DNA of 64,000 nt from Tunicatimonas pelagia. Its GTDB lineage: Bacteria; Bacteroidota; Bacteroidia; Cytophagales; Cyclobacteriaceae. The stretch spans positions 3,919,001 to 3,983,000 of the forward strand of contig NZ_CP120683.1 in the NCBI RefSeq assembly GCF_030506325.1. The letters run 5' to 3'. Positions 1 to 9,876 of the stretch are shown here, one piece after another. The notes below the pieces were generated by a model that searched no databases, was not told where the DNA came from, and saw only the letters and a list, made by a program, of their open reading frames with translations. Within the stretch, counting starts at the first letter, position 1. Each line of letters starts with the position of its first letter. The position numbers were made by a program, and so were the translations under genes.

Positions 1-61
1 CCTTCGCAATGACGGTACAATTAGCGTTTTACTGTTCTTACGAGGGACGAAGCCATCTCCC
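1..61. repeat. REP-like intergenic repeat fragment
   Basis: The first 14 bases (ccttcgcaatgacg) are the reverse complement of a cgtcattgcga-type end, and a gagggacgaagccatctc stretch follows at about 42-59. The same type of sequence, cgtcatcgcga with gaagcaatctc, occurs at 40935-41003, so this is probably one member of a dispersed palindromic repeat family. No gene is visible in bases 1-154. Confidence 0.4.
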
Positions 62-154
62 GTTTTAGTGTGCTCGCGTGGGCGTGGTCTTCTATCTTCA
101 TGTAGCGGTTACTAAGGCATATCCGCTACAGAGGTATTCGAATATAAACCTGGC

Positions 155-2056
155 CTACTTAGTGTTGAGAATTCTGGCACTACGTATGATCTTCTTTGCG
201 ATAGGGCTATCCAATTCACCCGGTTTGGTAACATTACCACCAAGGGTGATTTGCGATTTGTTGACCCGATTAAACCGGAAAGTAGATGGAGCTTGAATAT
301 GCTCCAGAACATTGTTAGTAACAGTTATATGTCGACTTCCTTCATCAAAAAATATTCCATTGTTGGGGGCGCCAATTGCCCGTTTGTGCTTACCTATATG
401 GTGAATGTAGTTTTCCTTAATAACCGTATTTCTCTGGCGACCCAGGGTGTAAATACCGCCCCCATCGGCAAGTTCCTGTAGTACGTGGTGGATGTTGTTA
501 TTGGCAATTAGGTTGTCAGATGTCAGGCTTTTTCCTGAACCCCAGGTCCATCCCAGACTTATTCCCGAATAACCTCCGTACCGAATTTCGTTGTGGATAA
601 TTTGGTTTTGTTGCGCGTTAGCCAGCCAGATTCCTACCCCAGCCGGATGGATAGTACCATATTGCTCTATCAAGTTATTTTTGATGATAGTATTGCGGCT
701 AACGGAGGTGCCTTTCAAATGAGCATTTTGGCTACCTAGCAGAATAGCTCCAGCACCTAAACGTCGAAAATGATTATTAGTGATACTAATCTCCTCGCAA
801 CCTGTAGCGATGTTTAGTGCATAACTGCCCATATCTTGAAAGGTGCATTTCTGAAATGTGATATTTTTTGCATTCTTCACTAAGATAGCTTGGCCTGAGT
901 TAGGAGCTGCTTGTGCATCTGAATATCCCCAAGTATCGTGATTTTGATACCAATCCCGGGATTTCCGATTAAACTGCATTGTATAGTCATTGTGCTGAAA
1001 AGTAATTCCTTCAAAACGAATGTTAGTGGCTCGGCTACTAACACTACTACCCTCTATTCTTACCAGTTCGGTTAAGCGGGGAATTATTATCTCAGCTTCG
1101 TTTGGCTCTAAGCTTTCAGGAGCTAAAAAGTAAACTTGTTTCTCATCTCGGTTGTAATACCATTCACCCGGTTGATCTAACCCATTTGATACGTTCTCTA
1201 TCCGGTACCGCATATGGTTGCTGAAAAAACCCACCGGGTAGCGACTTGGGCTGGTCAGATGCACATTACGGTAGTCGTAGTCCAATTTATCAATTAGCTG
1301 CCAAGTACAATCCCAACTGTGGTAAGTAATAATTTCAGCATTTTCAGTATCCAAACCGCTCCAATACAATCGATCTTTCGTCTGGTACTGGAATCCGCAG
1401 AATGCCTGTAGAGCAGTATCTCTCAGGACTTTCACTGCACCAAATTGATAGGGCTTCCAAGACCGTATAAAACTGTATTGAGAAAGTGGGCCATCGGTTA
1501 GTAGGTAACCTTTTTGCGGAAGACTAGCCCGAGGCATTTTTTTTCCGTTGCAAAAGAGCTGTTTAGGATACCAATCTGCCGAGGAAGGAACTTCAGCCAC
1601 GTACAGGTTGGCACCCTGATGCGTCCATTCATTAACTATTAGCCCTCCGCTTAGTACAGTAAGTTTTGCCCTGCTACTGGTAATAACTAGCGGCACATCA
1701 GTAGTGTCAGAGTATTCTTCGTTAAGCACCAAGGCTTCTTGCAAAAAATAGTGCCCCGACTCAATTTGAATACGAATTCCCTGTTTGCTAATCTGACTCT
1801 GCTGCCTTAGTGTTTTTACCTGCTCTAAAGCTTGCCCAATGGTATTGAACGGATGGTCGTAGCTACCATTACCATTTGATGAACCTTTGGTTGAGACGTA
1901 CATTGTTTGAGGATATACTTCTTGTTGTGCAGTGCGACAGCCCGCGAAGATGAACAGTAAAACCAAGCAGTACTGAAATTTTGTAATAGCCCATTGACAA
2001 ACGAGCCAACTTTTTTTACTCCCGATGTAATACGATTTTACAGCCAATTCACCCAT
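155..2056 (-). CDS. right-handed beta-helix lipoprotein, GH141-like
   Basis: This 633-residue secreted protein is probably a polysaccharide-active enzyme. The N-terminus has a hydrophobic stretch ending in a lipobox-like FAGC near residue 40, so it is likely an outer-membrane lipoprotein; the true start may lie somewhat downstream of the longest reading frame. After the signal comes a YVSTKGSSNGNG / HPFNTIGQAL segment, typical of beta-helix proteins that start with a DUF1565-like strand set, then an LFCNGKKMPRASLP segment resembling GH141 enzymes. Residues 330-600 carry repeated I-x-F / N-x-I turns of a right-handed beta-helix. It is the last gene of the minus-strand polysaccharide group, 17 bp after a GT4 gene. 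It could trim the polymer made by the locus. The GH141 assignment is tentative; the fold is much surer. Confidence 0.7.
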   Translation of the reverse strand: MGELAVKSYYIGSKKSWLVCQWAITKFQYCLVLLFIFAGCRTAQQEVYPQTMYVSTKGSSNGNGSYDHPFNTIGQALEQVKTLRQQSQISKQGIRIQIESGHYFLQEALVLNEEYSDTTDVPLVITSSRAKLTVLSGGLIVNEWTHQGANLYVAEVPSSADWYPKQLFCNGKKMPRASLPQKGYLLTDGPLSQYSFIRSWKPYQFGAVKVLRDTALQAFCGFQYQTKDRLYWSGLDTENAEIITYHSWDCTWQLIDKLDYDYRNVHLTSPSRYPVGFFSNHMRYRIENVSNGLDQPGEWYYNRDEKQVYFLAPESLEPNEAEIIIPRLTELVRIEGSSVSSRATNIRFEGITFQHNDYTMQFNRKSRDWYQNHDTWGYSDAQAAPNSGQAILVKNAKNITFQKCTFQDMGSYALNIATGCEEISITNNHFRRLGAGAILLGSQNAHLKGTSVSRNTIIKNNLIEQYGTIHPAGVGIWLANAQQNQIIHNEIRYGGYSGISLGWTWGSGKSLTSDNLIANNNIHHVLQELADGGGIYTLGRQRNTVIKENYIHHIGKHKRAIGAPNNGIFFDEGSRHITVTNNVLEHIQAPSTFRFNRVNKSQITLGGNVTKPGELDSPIAKKIIRSARILNTK

Positions 2057-2073
2057 AAAGACATCAATCAGTT

Positions 2074-3168
2074 TTATAGTTCTTGCGACAAAACCTGCTC
2101 CATATTTTGCCAGTAGTGCTTTACAGTAAAATTTTGCAAAAAATATGCCCTACCTTTGTCGCCCATAGTTGTTCTCAATTGGTTATCTACCAGTAATTTT
2201 TCTACCTTCTTAGTGAAAGCTTCGATATTCTGAAGAGGAACCAAGTAGCCAGTTTCTTCGTTTCTCACCACTGATTGTATACCTCCTATGCGGGTAGTGA
2301 CCACTGGGAGCTTAAATTGCATAGCCTCTATCAATACAAGACCAAATGTCTCGAAATGGGATGGAAAACAAAATACATCGGCATTAATATACTCTTGCCA
2401 TTTATCTTCACCGGTTTTTATTCCTATCAGCTTTACTCGATGCTGGAGTCGATGTTGTTGAATATATGCTCTGATTTTTTGATCGGTACTAACTGAATCG
2501 GTCTTACCTACCAATCTCAGCTCAAATACAATTCCTCGAGTATGCAGACGTTGGGCAATTTCCAACAATTCGTATATTCCTTTAGACCCTTGAATAATTC
2601 CTACAAAAAGGATTGTGGGAACTATACTATTTTTTTTCAGATGCCGATGTATCGAGTAGTAATCCTCTACACCATTATACACAACTACTGTTTGTTTGCT
2701 TTTCAAAGCAATATCGTCTGTTGGATTGTGCTTGGATAGTTTAATGCTGAGATCAGGATAATAGTAAGCTCGGCGGTAGAAAGGCTTTAACATAGATGGC
2801 AATCTAGAGAATAGACTATTAACCCCAGCCATATGAAAATGAAACACTGTTTTTCTAAATAACCAGCGAGTAGCCAGAAGGATTGCTACATCACGAATCA
2901 GAGGCATCCACTTAGCTCCTGTTGGCATGTAGTACAGTACGTCAATACGATAACGAAAGCGATAGTAGTATATTCTTGCAATAACTTTCAGCAGATGAAC
3001 TACTTTACTTGCCTTAAATTTTCCTACTTCGTCAATTTCTTTAGAAAAATACAGCCGCACCAAATACAGTTGAATATGCTCATAGTCACCGTCTAATAGT
3101 CTTTGGGTAGAGATTGCCTGCCCATGATAAGGTGGGGGAGTCTGTCCAACCACCAATATTTTTTTCAT
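2074..3168 (-). CDS. glycosyltransferase family 4
   Basis: A 364-residue cytoplasmic retaining glycosyltransferase with the GT-B fold. The N-terminal VVGQTPPPYHGQ loop is the usual first nucleotide-sugar fold motif of GT4 enzymes. The C-terminal half has ILFVGIIQGSKGI and the donor-binding motif HFETFGLVLIEAMQFKLP with its two glutamates. Its start overlaps the stop of the upstream GT2 gene by 4 bp, so the two are translationally coupled. It presumably adds one sugar to the repeat unit or lipid-linked intermediate; donor and acceptor cannot be read from sequence. Confidence 0.88.
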   Translation of the reverse strand: MKKILVVGQTPPPYHGQAISTQRLLDGDYEHIQLYLVRLYFSKEIDEVGKFKASKVVHLLKVIARIYYYRFRYRIDVLYYMPTGAKWMPLIRDVAILLATRWLFRKTVFHFHMAGVNSLFSRLPSMLKPFYRRAYYYPDLSIKLSKHNPTDDIALKSKQTVVVYNGVEDYYSIHRHLKKNSIVPTILFVGIIQGSKGIYELLEIAQRLHTRGIVFELRLVGKTDSVSTDQKIRAYIQQHRLQHRVKLIGIKTGEDKWQEYINADVFCFPSHFETFGLVLIEAMQFKLPVVTTRIGGIQSVVRNEETGYLVPLQNIEAFTKKVEKLLVDNQLRTTMGDKGRAYFLQNFTVKHYWQNMEQVLSQEL

Positions 3169-4091
3169 ACTTTGTGAATGGTTTTATACTCTTGGTAGCC
3201 TAGATTAAATAATCCTATAAGGTTGCCTACTCCTCGCAAGATACTCTGAAGTGCCCGGACAATATATATTTTGCCCAGTGGAAATGTGATTACCAGTTTC
3301 ACAGTCCCTAGAGCAATGTACCCTATTCCTTTCAATATTCGTCTACCTAGAGTAACAGTCGACCTTCCTGCTTTTAAATCTTGTAAAGCTAAGGAACTAC
3401 CAAAGCGATACGCCCGCTTTAGCAACCATATTGAATTAGCTCGGGATTGAGGAATCTGCTCATATACCACTGCTTGGTCGGCCCACACAATCCTCCCACC
3501 TTTTCGGTTGAGCAGATGGAAAAACAGGGCATCGGTACCTCCGGTCATGGCCATGCTTTCTTCAAAGCGGAGATTGTATTGGTTTATGGCAGCAGTGCGG
3601 ATTAGTGCGTTACTAGTAGCGCCGCTGGATAATACGAGTCCTTCAGTAAACGGTCGCTGTTCAAAAAACTTCCCCCGTTCAATCCAAGCGGGAGTGTCTG
3701 ATACGAACAAGGGAAAGACTGGCCCCATAATAGCATCAGCCCGGTATTTTGATTGGGCCTGAAGCAGTTCGGCTAACCAGTCTTCCCGGGGAATTTCATC
3801 ATCATCAATGAACGCAATGTACTCAAATTGATTTAGGGTTAGCTCTAGTGCTTTATTTCGGGCAAAGGGAATGCCCGGTGTGCCTTCAATCGCATAATGA
3901 AGCGTAAACCGGAAATTCTCTTGATATTTTACCACAACCTTTTGAGCACCGCCTCGCCGATCATTGTCCACCACTATTATCTGTAGGCAGACTCCTGTGG
4001 GCACCTTTAGCTCATCAATTCCCGTCAGCAGATCAGACAATCCCTTATGTCGTTGGTAAGTAATAATGCAAATAGCGACCTGCGTAGTCAT
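3165..4091 (-). CDS. glycosyltransferase family 2
   Basis: A 308-residue GT-A fold transferase. It has the N-terminal VAICIITYQRHKGL strand and a metal-binding FIDDDEIP motif (DxD type) around residue 95. A hydrophobic stretch near residues 255-290 could anchor it to the inner membrane. Its stop overlaps the next gene by 4 bp and its start overlaps the end of the upstream polymerase/ligase-like gene by 4 bp, so the three form a tight operon. It likely transfers one residue during polysaccharide assembly; specificity is unknown. Confidence 0.88.
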   Translation of the reverse strand: MTTQVAICIITYQRHKGLSDLLTGIDELKVPTGVCLQIIVVDNDRRGGAQKVVVKYQENFRFTLHYAIEGTPGIPFARNKALELTLNQFEYIAFIDDDEIPREDWLAELLQAQSKYRADAIMGPVFPLFVSDTPAWIERGKFFEQRPFTEGLVLSSGATSNALIRTAAINQYNLRFEESMAMTGGTDALFFHLLNRKGGRIVWADQAVVYEQIPQSRANSIWLLKRAYRFGSSLALQDLKAGRSTVTLGRRILKGIGYIALGTVKLVITFPLGKIYIVRALQSILRGVGNLIGLFNLGYQEYKTIHKV

Positions 4092-5383
4092 GAGTTAGTA
4101 GCTTTAGCTGGTCGAACAGTTTTTGGAATTAATGGAGAAATCGATAGAATATAGCTTTTGCAAAGAATTACGTATATAAAAATAATCGTACAGTGAATAA
4201 ATACATCGGTAGTTAGGGTAAGCAACAAGACTGAGACAAAGAGTATATTAGCGTATTGCTTACCGGCTCTTCTTATCTTTGAGCTCATGAAGTACATAGC
4301 CAGATAGCTACTTAGCAATCCGAGTAAGCCAGTTTCGGCGTAGAAGGTAAAGAAATGTCCCATCGTTTGAAAAATACCGTAGAACGTTCCGGGTCCCTCA
4401 CCGAAGAGCATTAGGCCTTTCACTACGAATAGATAGTAGAGTGCCGCTTCGCGCGAATACCCCCCCGAAAGAAATATCTTCATTTGTAGATCGCTTACTT
4501 CTCCTGATAGCAACAGTCGCCCCCCTCCCTTATACAGCGCTACTAAAAGGTGGGGAATTGTAATATCAACTGGGGCAAACAGTAGTACTAAAGCTAAAAT
4601 GATAATAATCGGTATCATACCGACTATGCTAAGATAAAAGTACAAGGGCTTTTTTAGGGTTTGAAGAAGGTATACCCCGTACACTAGGAGTAAGATAGCT
4701 TGACATACCACTGCATTCGCAAAAAATACCGATGCCGTAAACCAAAGTATTACTATTTTTCGGTACTTCATGACCTGATAAGCATTCTTATCCCACAAAA
4801 GAAAGATAATCAAGAAGATTAAAAATATTGCCATAGCGGGGTCACCATAGACAAAGAACGTCCCAAAAGAAGCATCAGTTAAGCTCACTTCGGTTTTAAA
4901 GGTAGTGGACATGTAAGGGTATGCTACTCTTTGGAAGACAAGTACTGGCATCTGTAGTACACCTATTGCATAACAGGTCCTTAGTAAGGCTAAGTAGTTC
5001 TGCTCACTAATAAGATGGTTTCCAACAAAATAGACGGCATAAGCAAAAAACACCCATAACTGATACTTAGTTAAACCAATAACACTTCCCCTATTCACTA
5101 AAAACGAGATTATAGCTACCAAAAAAATAATGGCAAATGTAATGTCAACCCTACCTATCTTTACGTTTCTGATACATAACAATAATGTAGCTCCAAAAGC
5201 GACAAATATTAGAAGTGCTCGCTTATAAGGAATAATACCACCAATAGAAAGGTTTATAGTATAAATTGGGCCTTCTAACAAAAAAAGAAACAGTACTAAG
5301 ATAAATAGTACAAATTCCTGAGATTTAATTATAACCCTTCCCTCTCGTAATACAATAGGGCGTTTGAGAAAGTCAACAACCAA
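4088..5383 (-). CDS. O-antigen polymerase/ligase-like membrane protein
   Basis: A 431-residue protein made almost entirely of hydrophobic segments, about 10-12 predicted transmembrane helices. A longer loop lies near residues 275-320 (after VDITIPHLLVALYKGGGR), as in Wzy polymerases and WaaL/O-antigen ligase family proteins. These families are poorly conserved, so the call rests on topology and on its place between glycosyltransferases in a polysaccharide locus. It could polymerise repeat units in the periplasm or attach the finished chain to a carrier. This is notable because the same locus also encodes an ABC exporter, which usually does not need Wzy. Confidence 0.72.
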   Translation of the reverse strand: MVVDFLKRPIVLREGRVIIKSQEFVLFILVLFLFLLEGPIYTINLSIGGIIPYKRALLIFVAFGATLLLCIRNVKIGRVDITFAIIFLVAIISFLVNRGSVIGLTKYQLWVFFAYAVYFVGNHLISEQNYLALLRTCYAIGVLQMPVLVFQRVAYPYMSTTFKTEVSLTDASFGTFFVYGDPAMAIFLIFLIIFLLWDKNAYQVMKYRKIVILWFTASVFFANAVVCQAILLLVYGVYLLQTLKKPLYFYLSIVGMIPIIIILALVLLFAPVDITIPHLLVALYKGGGRLLLSGEVSDLQMKIFLSGGYSREAALYYLFVVKGLMLFGEGPGTFYGIFQTMGHFFTFYAETGLLGLLSSYLAMYFMSSKIRRAGKQYANILFVSVLLLTLTTDVFIHCTIIFIYVILCKSYILSISPLIPKTVRPAKATNS

Positions 5384-5546
5384 AAGTTATGTCTTTGAAG
5401 ATTTATTTAACTATACTGTAAACTAAGCTATTCAATATTCTATTGTTATTATCTCAAAAGAGATTTGTTACTTAACCTATGTACGATAGTCACTTTTCTT
5501 TGTCACTACGTTCTTAATGGAGTAAGTGTGGACTATAAAGTGCCTT

Positions 5547-6632
5547 TCACGGTGTGAAACCAGCAAGCTTAACATCCGGCAAACGAGCCAATTCATACAC
5601 CCGAGCTGTGGCTGTAATAGGGTCTTTTGTATTTCTATTTAGTGATTTAGCTTCTTCATCCCACCCTGCTGCGAGTTGTTTGCTTATCCACTCCGCAGTA
5701 TCTATCTTCTTTTCAAAATGCTGCTCAAAAGTTAGGCCAGTAAAGGCTACTTCAAAACCGGGTGGGTTGTAAGGAAACCCGTGAATAGAGTCAGCAATAT
5801 TGTCTATGTACTCAGCACTATTGAGATACCGTAATGTTCTTTTGAACTTCTTAGAGGTGAAGAAGGGAAGGTTAGGCATTTCTTTGTAGGCTAAGGCAAA
5901 CGCATAAGTATTGAAGGCGTGATAACCAATTTCCTTTAACTTCTTCTTTGCATAGTAACCGTGTTTTACCTTGTTCTTTACCAACTCTTTGAGGTGTCTT
6001 GACTGATAGTTCATGGCATGAACAATCCTATCGCTTCTGTACAGACGTAGGTGTTGGTCTATAGCATCGGCAAATCGCTTGAGCCGTTGCCGCACTCTTG
6101 TATTTCCGGTTGCCTTTAGCAGCGGCGTGGCCGTAGCAAAAAACCAGAATTGATGATTAAAGGTAATGTCAACGGAGAGGACTTCCCCAGTAGGCTCTAC
6201 CCGGTGCCAGGCTTTCTTTTGCGAGCTAAACGGATGAACTAAGAACAATTCCAGTGCTAAATCTAGGTAGCGAACATCATCTAGCTTTTGGTACCCTTCC
6301 AGTAATGCTTCCATATTCCAAGCGGGTCCGATCAGCCCATTGCACTCATCGTTCCCCGGCTTATCGCGGTTACGATGTTTAAACGTATAGAGCGTACGGT
6401 GGGGACCAGCCAATAAGTAATCGAGGCATTTTACTGCAGCAGTCTTAAATTTTTCTTTTCCAGTAATTTCCCAAGCTTTTAGAAAAGTGATCGCCCAATG
6501 TGAAGTGTTTCGCACGGGTGTTTCGGGATCGAGATAGGGGCCATTGTGGCCCGCTGGCATGAATCCTTCTTCGCTTTGGTACGATAGTGCTTGGGTAGCG
6601 AGTATTTCAATAACCTGATAGGTAGAGTTCAT
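5547..6632 (-). CDS. alpha/alpha-toroid protein, possible glycoside hydrolase or lyase-like
   Basis: A 361-residue protein without a signal peptide. It has the repeating helical pattern and aromatic-rich motifs of (alpha/alpha)6-toroid carbohydrate enzymes: RNTSHWAITFLKAWEITGKEKF, NGLIGPAWNMEALLEGY with ALELFLVHPF, and HQFWFFATATPLL, each close to a helix-hairpin repeat. I cannot assign a CAZy family. It is separated by about 160 bp from the polymerase-like gene downstream and has its own promoter-like sequence at 6743-6771. Neighbouring GH105-like and beta-helix genes suggest that it works on the same polysaccharide, perhaps as an epimerase-type or hydrolytic enzyme in the cytoplasm. Confidence 0.6.
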   Translation of the reverse strand: MNSTYQVIEILATQALSYQSEEGFMPAGHNGPYLDPETPVRNTSHWAITFLKAWEITGKEKFKTAAVKCLDYLLAGPHRTLYTFKHRNRDKPGNDECNGLIGPAWNMEALLEGYQKLDDVRYLDLALELFLVHPFSSQKKAWHRVEPTGEVLSVDITFNHQFWFFATATPLLKATGNTRVRQRLKRFADAIDQHLRLYRSDRIVHAMNYQSRHLKELVKNKVKHGYYAKKKLKEIGYHAFNTYAFALAYKEMPNLPFFTSKKFKRTLRYLNSAEYIDNIADSIHGFPYNPPGFEVAFTGLTFEQHFEKKIDTAEWISKQLAAGWDEEAKSLNRNTKDPITATARVYELARLPDVKLAGFTP

Positions 6633-6742
6633 TAATTATCAATACGTTGGAGAGGCAAAGTATTTTAGCATCATAGTGACCAGCTTCTTTTTCTATGTAC
6701 CCCACAAATGTAATGCTTCCCTGATTTTACGAGTACATTTTT

Positions 6743-6771
6743 CAAAAATATCATTTTATAAGTAACCCAAA
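6743..6771 (-). promoter_or_regulatory. predicted Bacteroidota-type promoter for the toroid gene
   Basis: On the minus strand TTTG (6768-6771) is followed after 17 bases by TATTTTTG (6743-6750), an exact match to the phylum -7 box TAnnTTTG. The distance to the start codon at 6632 is about 105 bases. The spacing is slightly short compared with the usual 19 or so. Confidence 0.45.
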
Positions 6772-6904
6772 CCGTTACGAAATATGCTGTTTTATCGTAT
6801 TCTTATGTAAGAAAAGAGGTGTAGTTGCCGATGATCTTCAATAAATATTTCTATTTTTAGCATTGAGTTTTACTTCACTCACAGTTCAGTAAGTTGGTTA
6901 AGGT

Positions 6905-8767
6905 ATGGTTTTTAACAAGGTGCAATGGGTAAAGACAGCTATTTGCCCGTTGATTATAAATTGCTTGGTTAGCTATAAGGGTGTAGCCCAAGAACTAGAT
7001 AGCACCCGAATAACCGACTGGAATATAGTAGACAGTAGCCCGGTGGTAGACAATGTCGGTAGCTCCAACAGTCCTCAGCTTCTATCATTCTCTGAAAATA
7101 TCTACAATATTGTTGAGTGGTTTGGTGCCGATAATACAGGAGAAACCGATGTTTCGCCTATCTTACAACATGCCCTGAATTCCACCCCCGAAGATGCGGT
7201 TATTTACTTTCCTGCTGGAGCTTATTTCTTTCGTAAAGGTATTATTGTACCTAGTCATAAGACAATCAGAGGAGCTTCCCCTTTATTGACGACCTTTAAA
7301 TTTGATCTAATTTCTTCTGAGAGCACGCCTTTTTTACTCAGAGGTGAAGCAAGCCGGGAGTATTACCCGGTAAGCAAGACTTTTCCGCTAGGCTCTAATA
7401 AAATTGTTATAGAAGGAGCAAGCCAGTATTTCAACGTGGGTGACGATATTGAACTAGAACGGGAAAATATTCCGAGAGAGATGTATACCATGCCTTTGTG
7501 GGAAGAGTTTGCTTCTGAGTGGATTGTAGGTCAGATGTTATCTATTCGCCGTATAGCAAACGATACTATTCATTTGGACAGAAGCCTCACACTAGATTAT
7601 GACGACCGATATGAAGTTCGTATTCAGAAAGTAAATATGATCGAAGATGTGGGACTAGAAGGTTTCTCTTTAGAAAGGCTAGATAGAAACCTTCCGGGAA
7701 ACAACTTCAGTTTTGGATATGCTAAAGACTCCTGGATAAGCTGTGTGAGGAGCCACTACACAAGCAATACTCACGTATCGCTATCAGCTTCAAGGGATTG
7801 TGAAATAAAAGGAAGCTACTTCGATGATGCTCATTTTCACTGTGCCGGAGGCATGGGCTACGGCGTAGCAGTAAGAAATCATTCCAGTGAAAACCATATC
7901 TATAACAACGTCTTTACCAATCTACGGCATTCTATGCTCGTTAGTCAGGGAGCCAACCGAAACGTATTCTCCTACAACTATTCTGCTCATACGAAGATAA
8001 GTCGGGGAAATGCGATGCAAAATGGCTACTGTGAGGAGTATATGGATCATCCGGCAGTGGATATATCCATTCACGGCTATTACTCATTTATGAATTTATT
8101 TGAGCACAATGCAGTTCAACGGATTATAAGTGCTGATTACTGGGGGCCATCCGGACCAGGCACTACTTTCTTTAGAAATACCATTGAAACCGATATGGAG
8201 TTTGTAATTAAAGATTCCTCAGTTGACCATAATGTAATAGGTAATGTAATTCCTGGGGAATTTAGGGCCACCTCCTCCGTAAAAGGCACAATAAAAATCA
8301 AAAATAATATCGCAAGCGAAATAGATACGCTCCCTTGGGTTGCCCTGCCACCTTCACTTTACCTAAATGCTAAACCTGACTTCTATGGTGAACTGCCTTG
8401 GCCGTCCATTGCTCCTGACCCTCACTTTAACTACAACACCAACCCGGCTAAAGAACGCTGGCAAAACCGAAAACTGTTTGATGAACTTTGCTGTGGCTCT
8501 ACCATTACTATCCCTGACTCCCGAGTATTTGTAAACGATTCATTCTACGCCTTTCTTAAAGATAATACGCTATATATTCATGGTAATTATTCCGACTCGT
8601 TCGACGTGGCGATATATACGACTAACGGTCGATTTTTGCAGAAAAATAAGAACGTCAGGGTACAGCAAGGCATTCCCATCGGTAATAGCCAAACGGCTAG
8701 CACGTTAATAGTACATCTTTCTAATAACGAATTTGCCACCCCTATTTTAGTTATGGCTACCATATGA
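6905..8767 (+). CDS. secreted pectate-lyase-superfamily beta-helix protein
   Basis: A 620-residue protein with an N-terminal signal-like hydrophobic segment ending near GVAQ (residues 25-30). The segment IVEWFGADNTGETDVSPILQ, then AVIYFPAGAYFF and HKTIRGAS, is the classic opening of the Pectate_lyase_3 / rhamnogalacturonase-type beta-helix. N-x-F/N-x-I turns continue to about residue 460. The last 80 residues (VAIYTTNGRF and LIVHLSNN) weakly resemble a type IX secretion sorting domain. It overlaps the following GH105-like gene by 4 bp, and both lie on the plus strand inside an otherwise minus-strand locus. Likely substrate is a uronate-containing polysaccharide, inferred from fold and neighbours. 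Confidence 0.75.
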   Translation: MVFNKVQWVKTAICPLIINCLVSYKGVAQELDSTRITDWNIVDSSPVVDNVGSSNSPQLLSFSENIYNIVEWFGADNTGETDVSPILQHALNSTPEDAVIYFPAGAYFFRKGIIVPSHKTIRGASPLLTTFKFDLISSESTPFLLRGEASREYYPVSKTFPLGSNKIVIEGASQYFNVGDDIELERENIPREMYTMPLWEEFASEWIVGQMLSIRRIANDTIHLDRSLTLDYDDRYEVRIQKVNMIEDVGLEGFSLERLDRNLPGNNFSFGYAKDSWISCVRSHYTSNTHVSLSASRDCEIKGSYFDDAHFHCAGGMGYGVAVRNHSSENHIYNNVFTNLRHSMLVSQGANRNVFSYNYSAHTKISRGNAMQNGYCEEYMDHPAVDISIHGYYSFMNLFEHNAVQRIISADYWGPSGPGTTFFRNTIETDMEFVIKDSSVDHNVIGNVIPGEFRATSSVKGTIKIKNNIASEIDTLPWVALPPSLYLNAKPDFYGELPWPSIAPDPHFNYNTNPAKERWQNRKLFDELCCGSTITIPDSRVFVNDSFYAFLKDNTLYIHGNYSDSFDVAIYTTNGRFLQKNKNVRVQQGIPIGNSQTASTLIVHLSNNEFATPILVMATI

Positions 8768-9876
8768 AGCTTTTCTTCTTTCGCTACTACTGGCTCATCG
8801 GCTTCATCCTGATTGCTTGTCAAGAAGAAGATAATAAAGTCCTTACCCCTTTGCCCTCTTTTGAGCCGTATTCAATGCCAGCATCAGGCGATGTATTTGA
8901 CCTATCTTATATTCAGGCTCTTACCAAATCGGTTGCCAATTGGCAAATCAACCATCCCATAGATATGCCCGAGGATACTGACTGGGCACGGTCAACTTTT
9001 ATGCTAGGAGTAGTCTCCGCCTACCGGGTTACCCAAAATAAAGATTACCTAACTTATGTTCATAACTGGGCTGAACAAAATCAATGGGGACTGAGCAATC
9101 ATTCACATCCTGCTAACAATTTGCTATGTGCAAAAGCCTACTTAGAACTAACAGAATTAAGAAAAAATGCTATCAATACACAGTTCATAGAAAAGGAGAT
9201 ACAAAGAATACGTAAGGCAAATATCCCTGGCCGGGAAGAATGGCATTGGTGTGATGCTTTCTTTATGGCTCCGCCTACGATTGTTCATTTTCATAAACTA
9301 CTGGATACTGATAATAATTATAGTCAGTTCTACACCATGTGGTGGGATGCTCACGATCATTTGTACAGCCCACAAGATTCGCTATACTACCGGGATGAGC
9401 GCTTTATTGGCTCGCGGACTTTCTGGTTGAGAGGGAATGGTTGGGTATTAGCTGGTATCGCAAAAATTCTGGAGCAGCTTTCGCCCGAAGAGCAGGAGTA
9501 TACAAGACTATCCAAAGTATTTACTGAGATGGCTGTAAAGTTTAGAAATATGCAGAATGAAGAGGGTTTATGGCATCCTAGCGTATTAAATTCGCATAAG
9601 CACCTACTTTCTGAAGCCAGTGGTTCGGCACTCATTACTTACGCATTGGCTTGGGGGGTAAACAATAGCGTCTTGAATAAACAAGCGTTTGACGAGTGTA
9701 TTAGACATGCTTGGTTGGGAATAACTAGTAAGATCTACGACAGTGGAAAGGTTGGCTGGGTACAACCTCGGGGTGAAAAACCAATGAACATCCGTGCCGA
9801 TGATTTCCAGGAGTATGGGGCGGGATCAGTATTATTAGCCGCTGACGAAATATATCAATATATTGATAATGAATGA
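8764..9876 (+). CDS. GH88/GH105-like unsaturated uronyl hydrolase, lipoprotein
   Basis: A 370-residue (alpha/alpha)6 enzyme. Residues 1-19 form a lipoprotein signal ending in LIAC. The motif WHWCDAFFMAPPTIV near residue 160 matches the D-W/C-D-A-L/F-F-M-A-P-P block of GH105 rhamnogalacturonyl hydrolases, whose aspartate acts in hydration of the unsaturated uronic acid. RGNGWVLAGI near residue 223 and SASGSALITYALAWG-like LSEASGSALITYALAWG near 280 are further family blocks. Such enzymes remove the 4,5-unsaturated uronyl residue left by a lyase, which fits the beta-helix protein encoded just upstream with a 4-bp overlap. The next gene starts inside its last codons. Confidence 0.8.
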   Translation: MKLFFFRYYWLIGFILIACQEEDNKVLTPLPSFEPYSMPASGDVFDLSYIQALTKSVANWQINHPIDMPEDTDWARSTFMLGVVSAYRVTQNKDYLTYVHNWAEQNQWGLSNHSHPANNLLCAKAYLELTELRKNAINTQFIEKEIQRIRKANIPGREEWHWCDAFFMAPPTIVHFHKLLDTDNNYSQFYTMWWDAHDHLYSPQDSLYYRDERFIGSRTFWLRGNGWVLAGIAKILEQLSPEEQEYTRLSKVFTEMAVKFRNMQNEEGLWHPSVLNSHKHLLSEASGSALITYALAWGVNNSVLNKQAFDECIRHAWLGITSKIYDSGKVGWVQPRGEKPMNIRADDFQEYGAGSVLLAADEIYQYIDNE

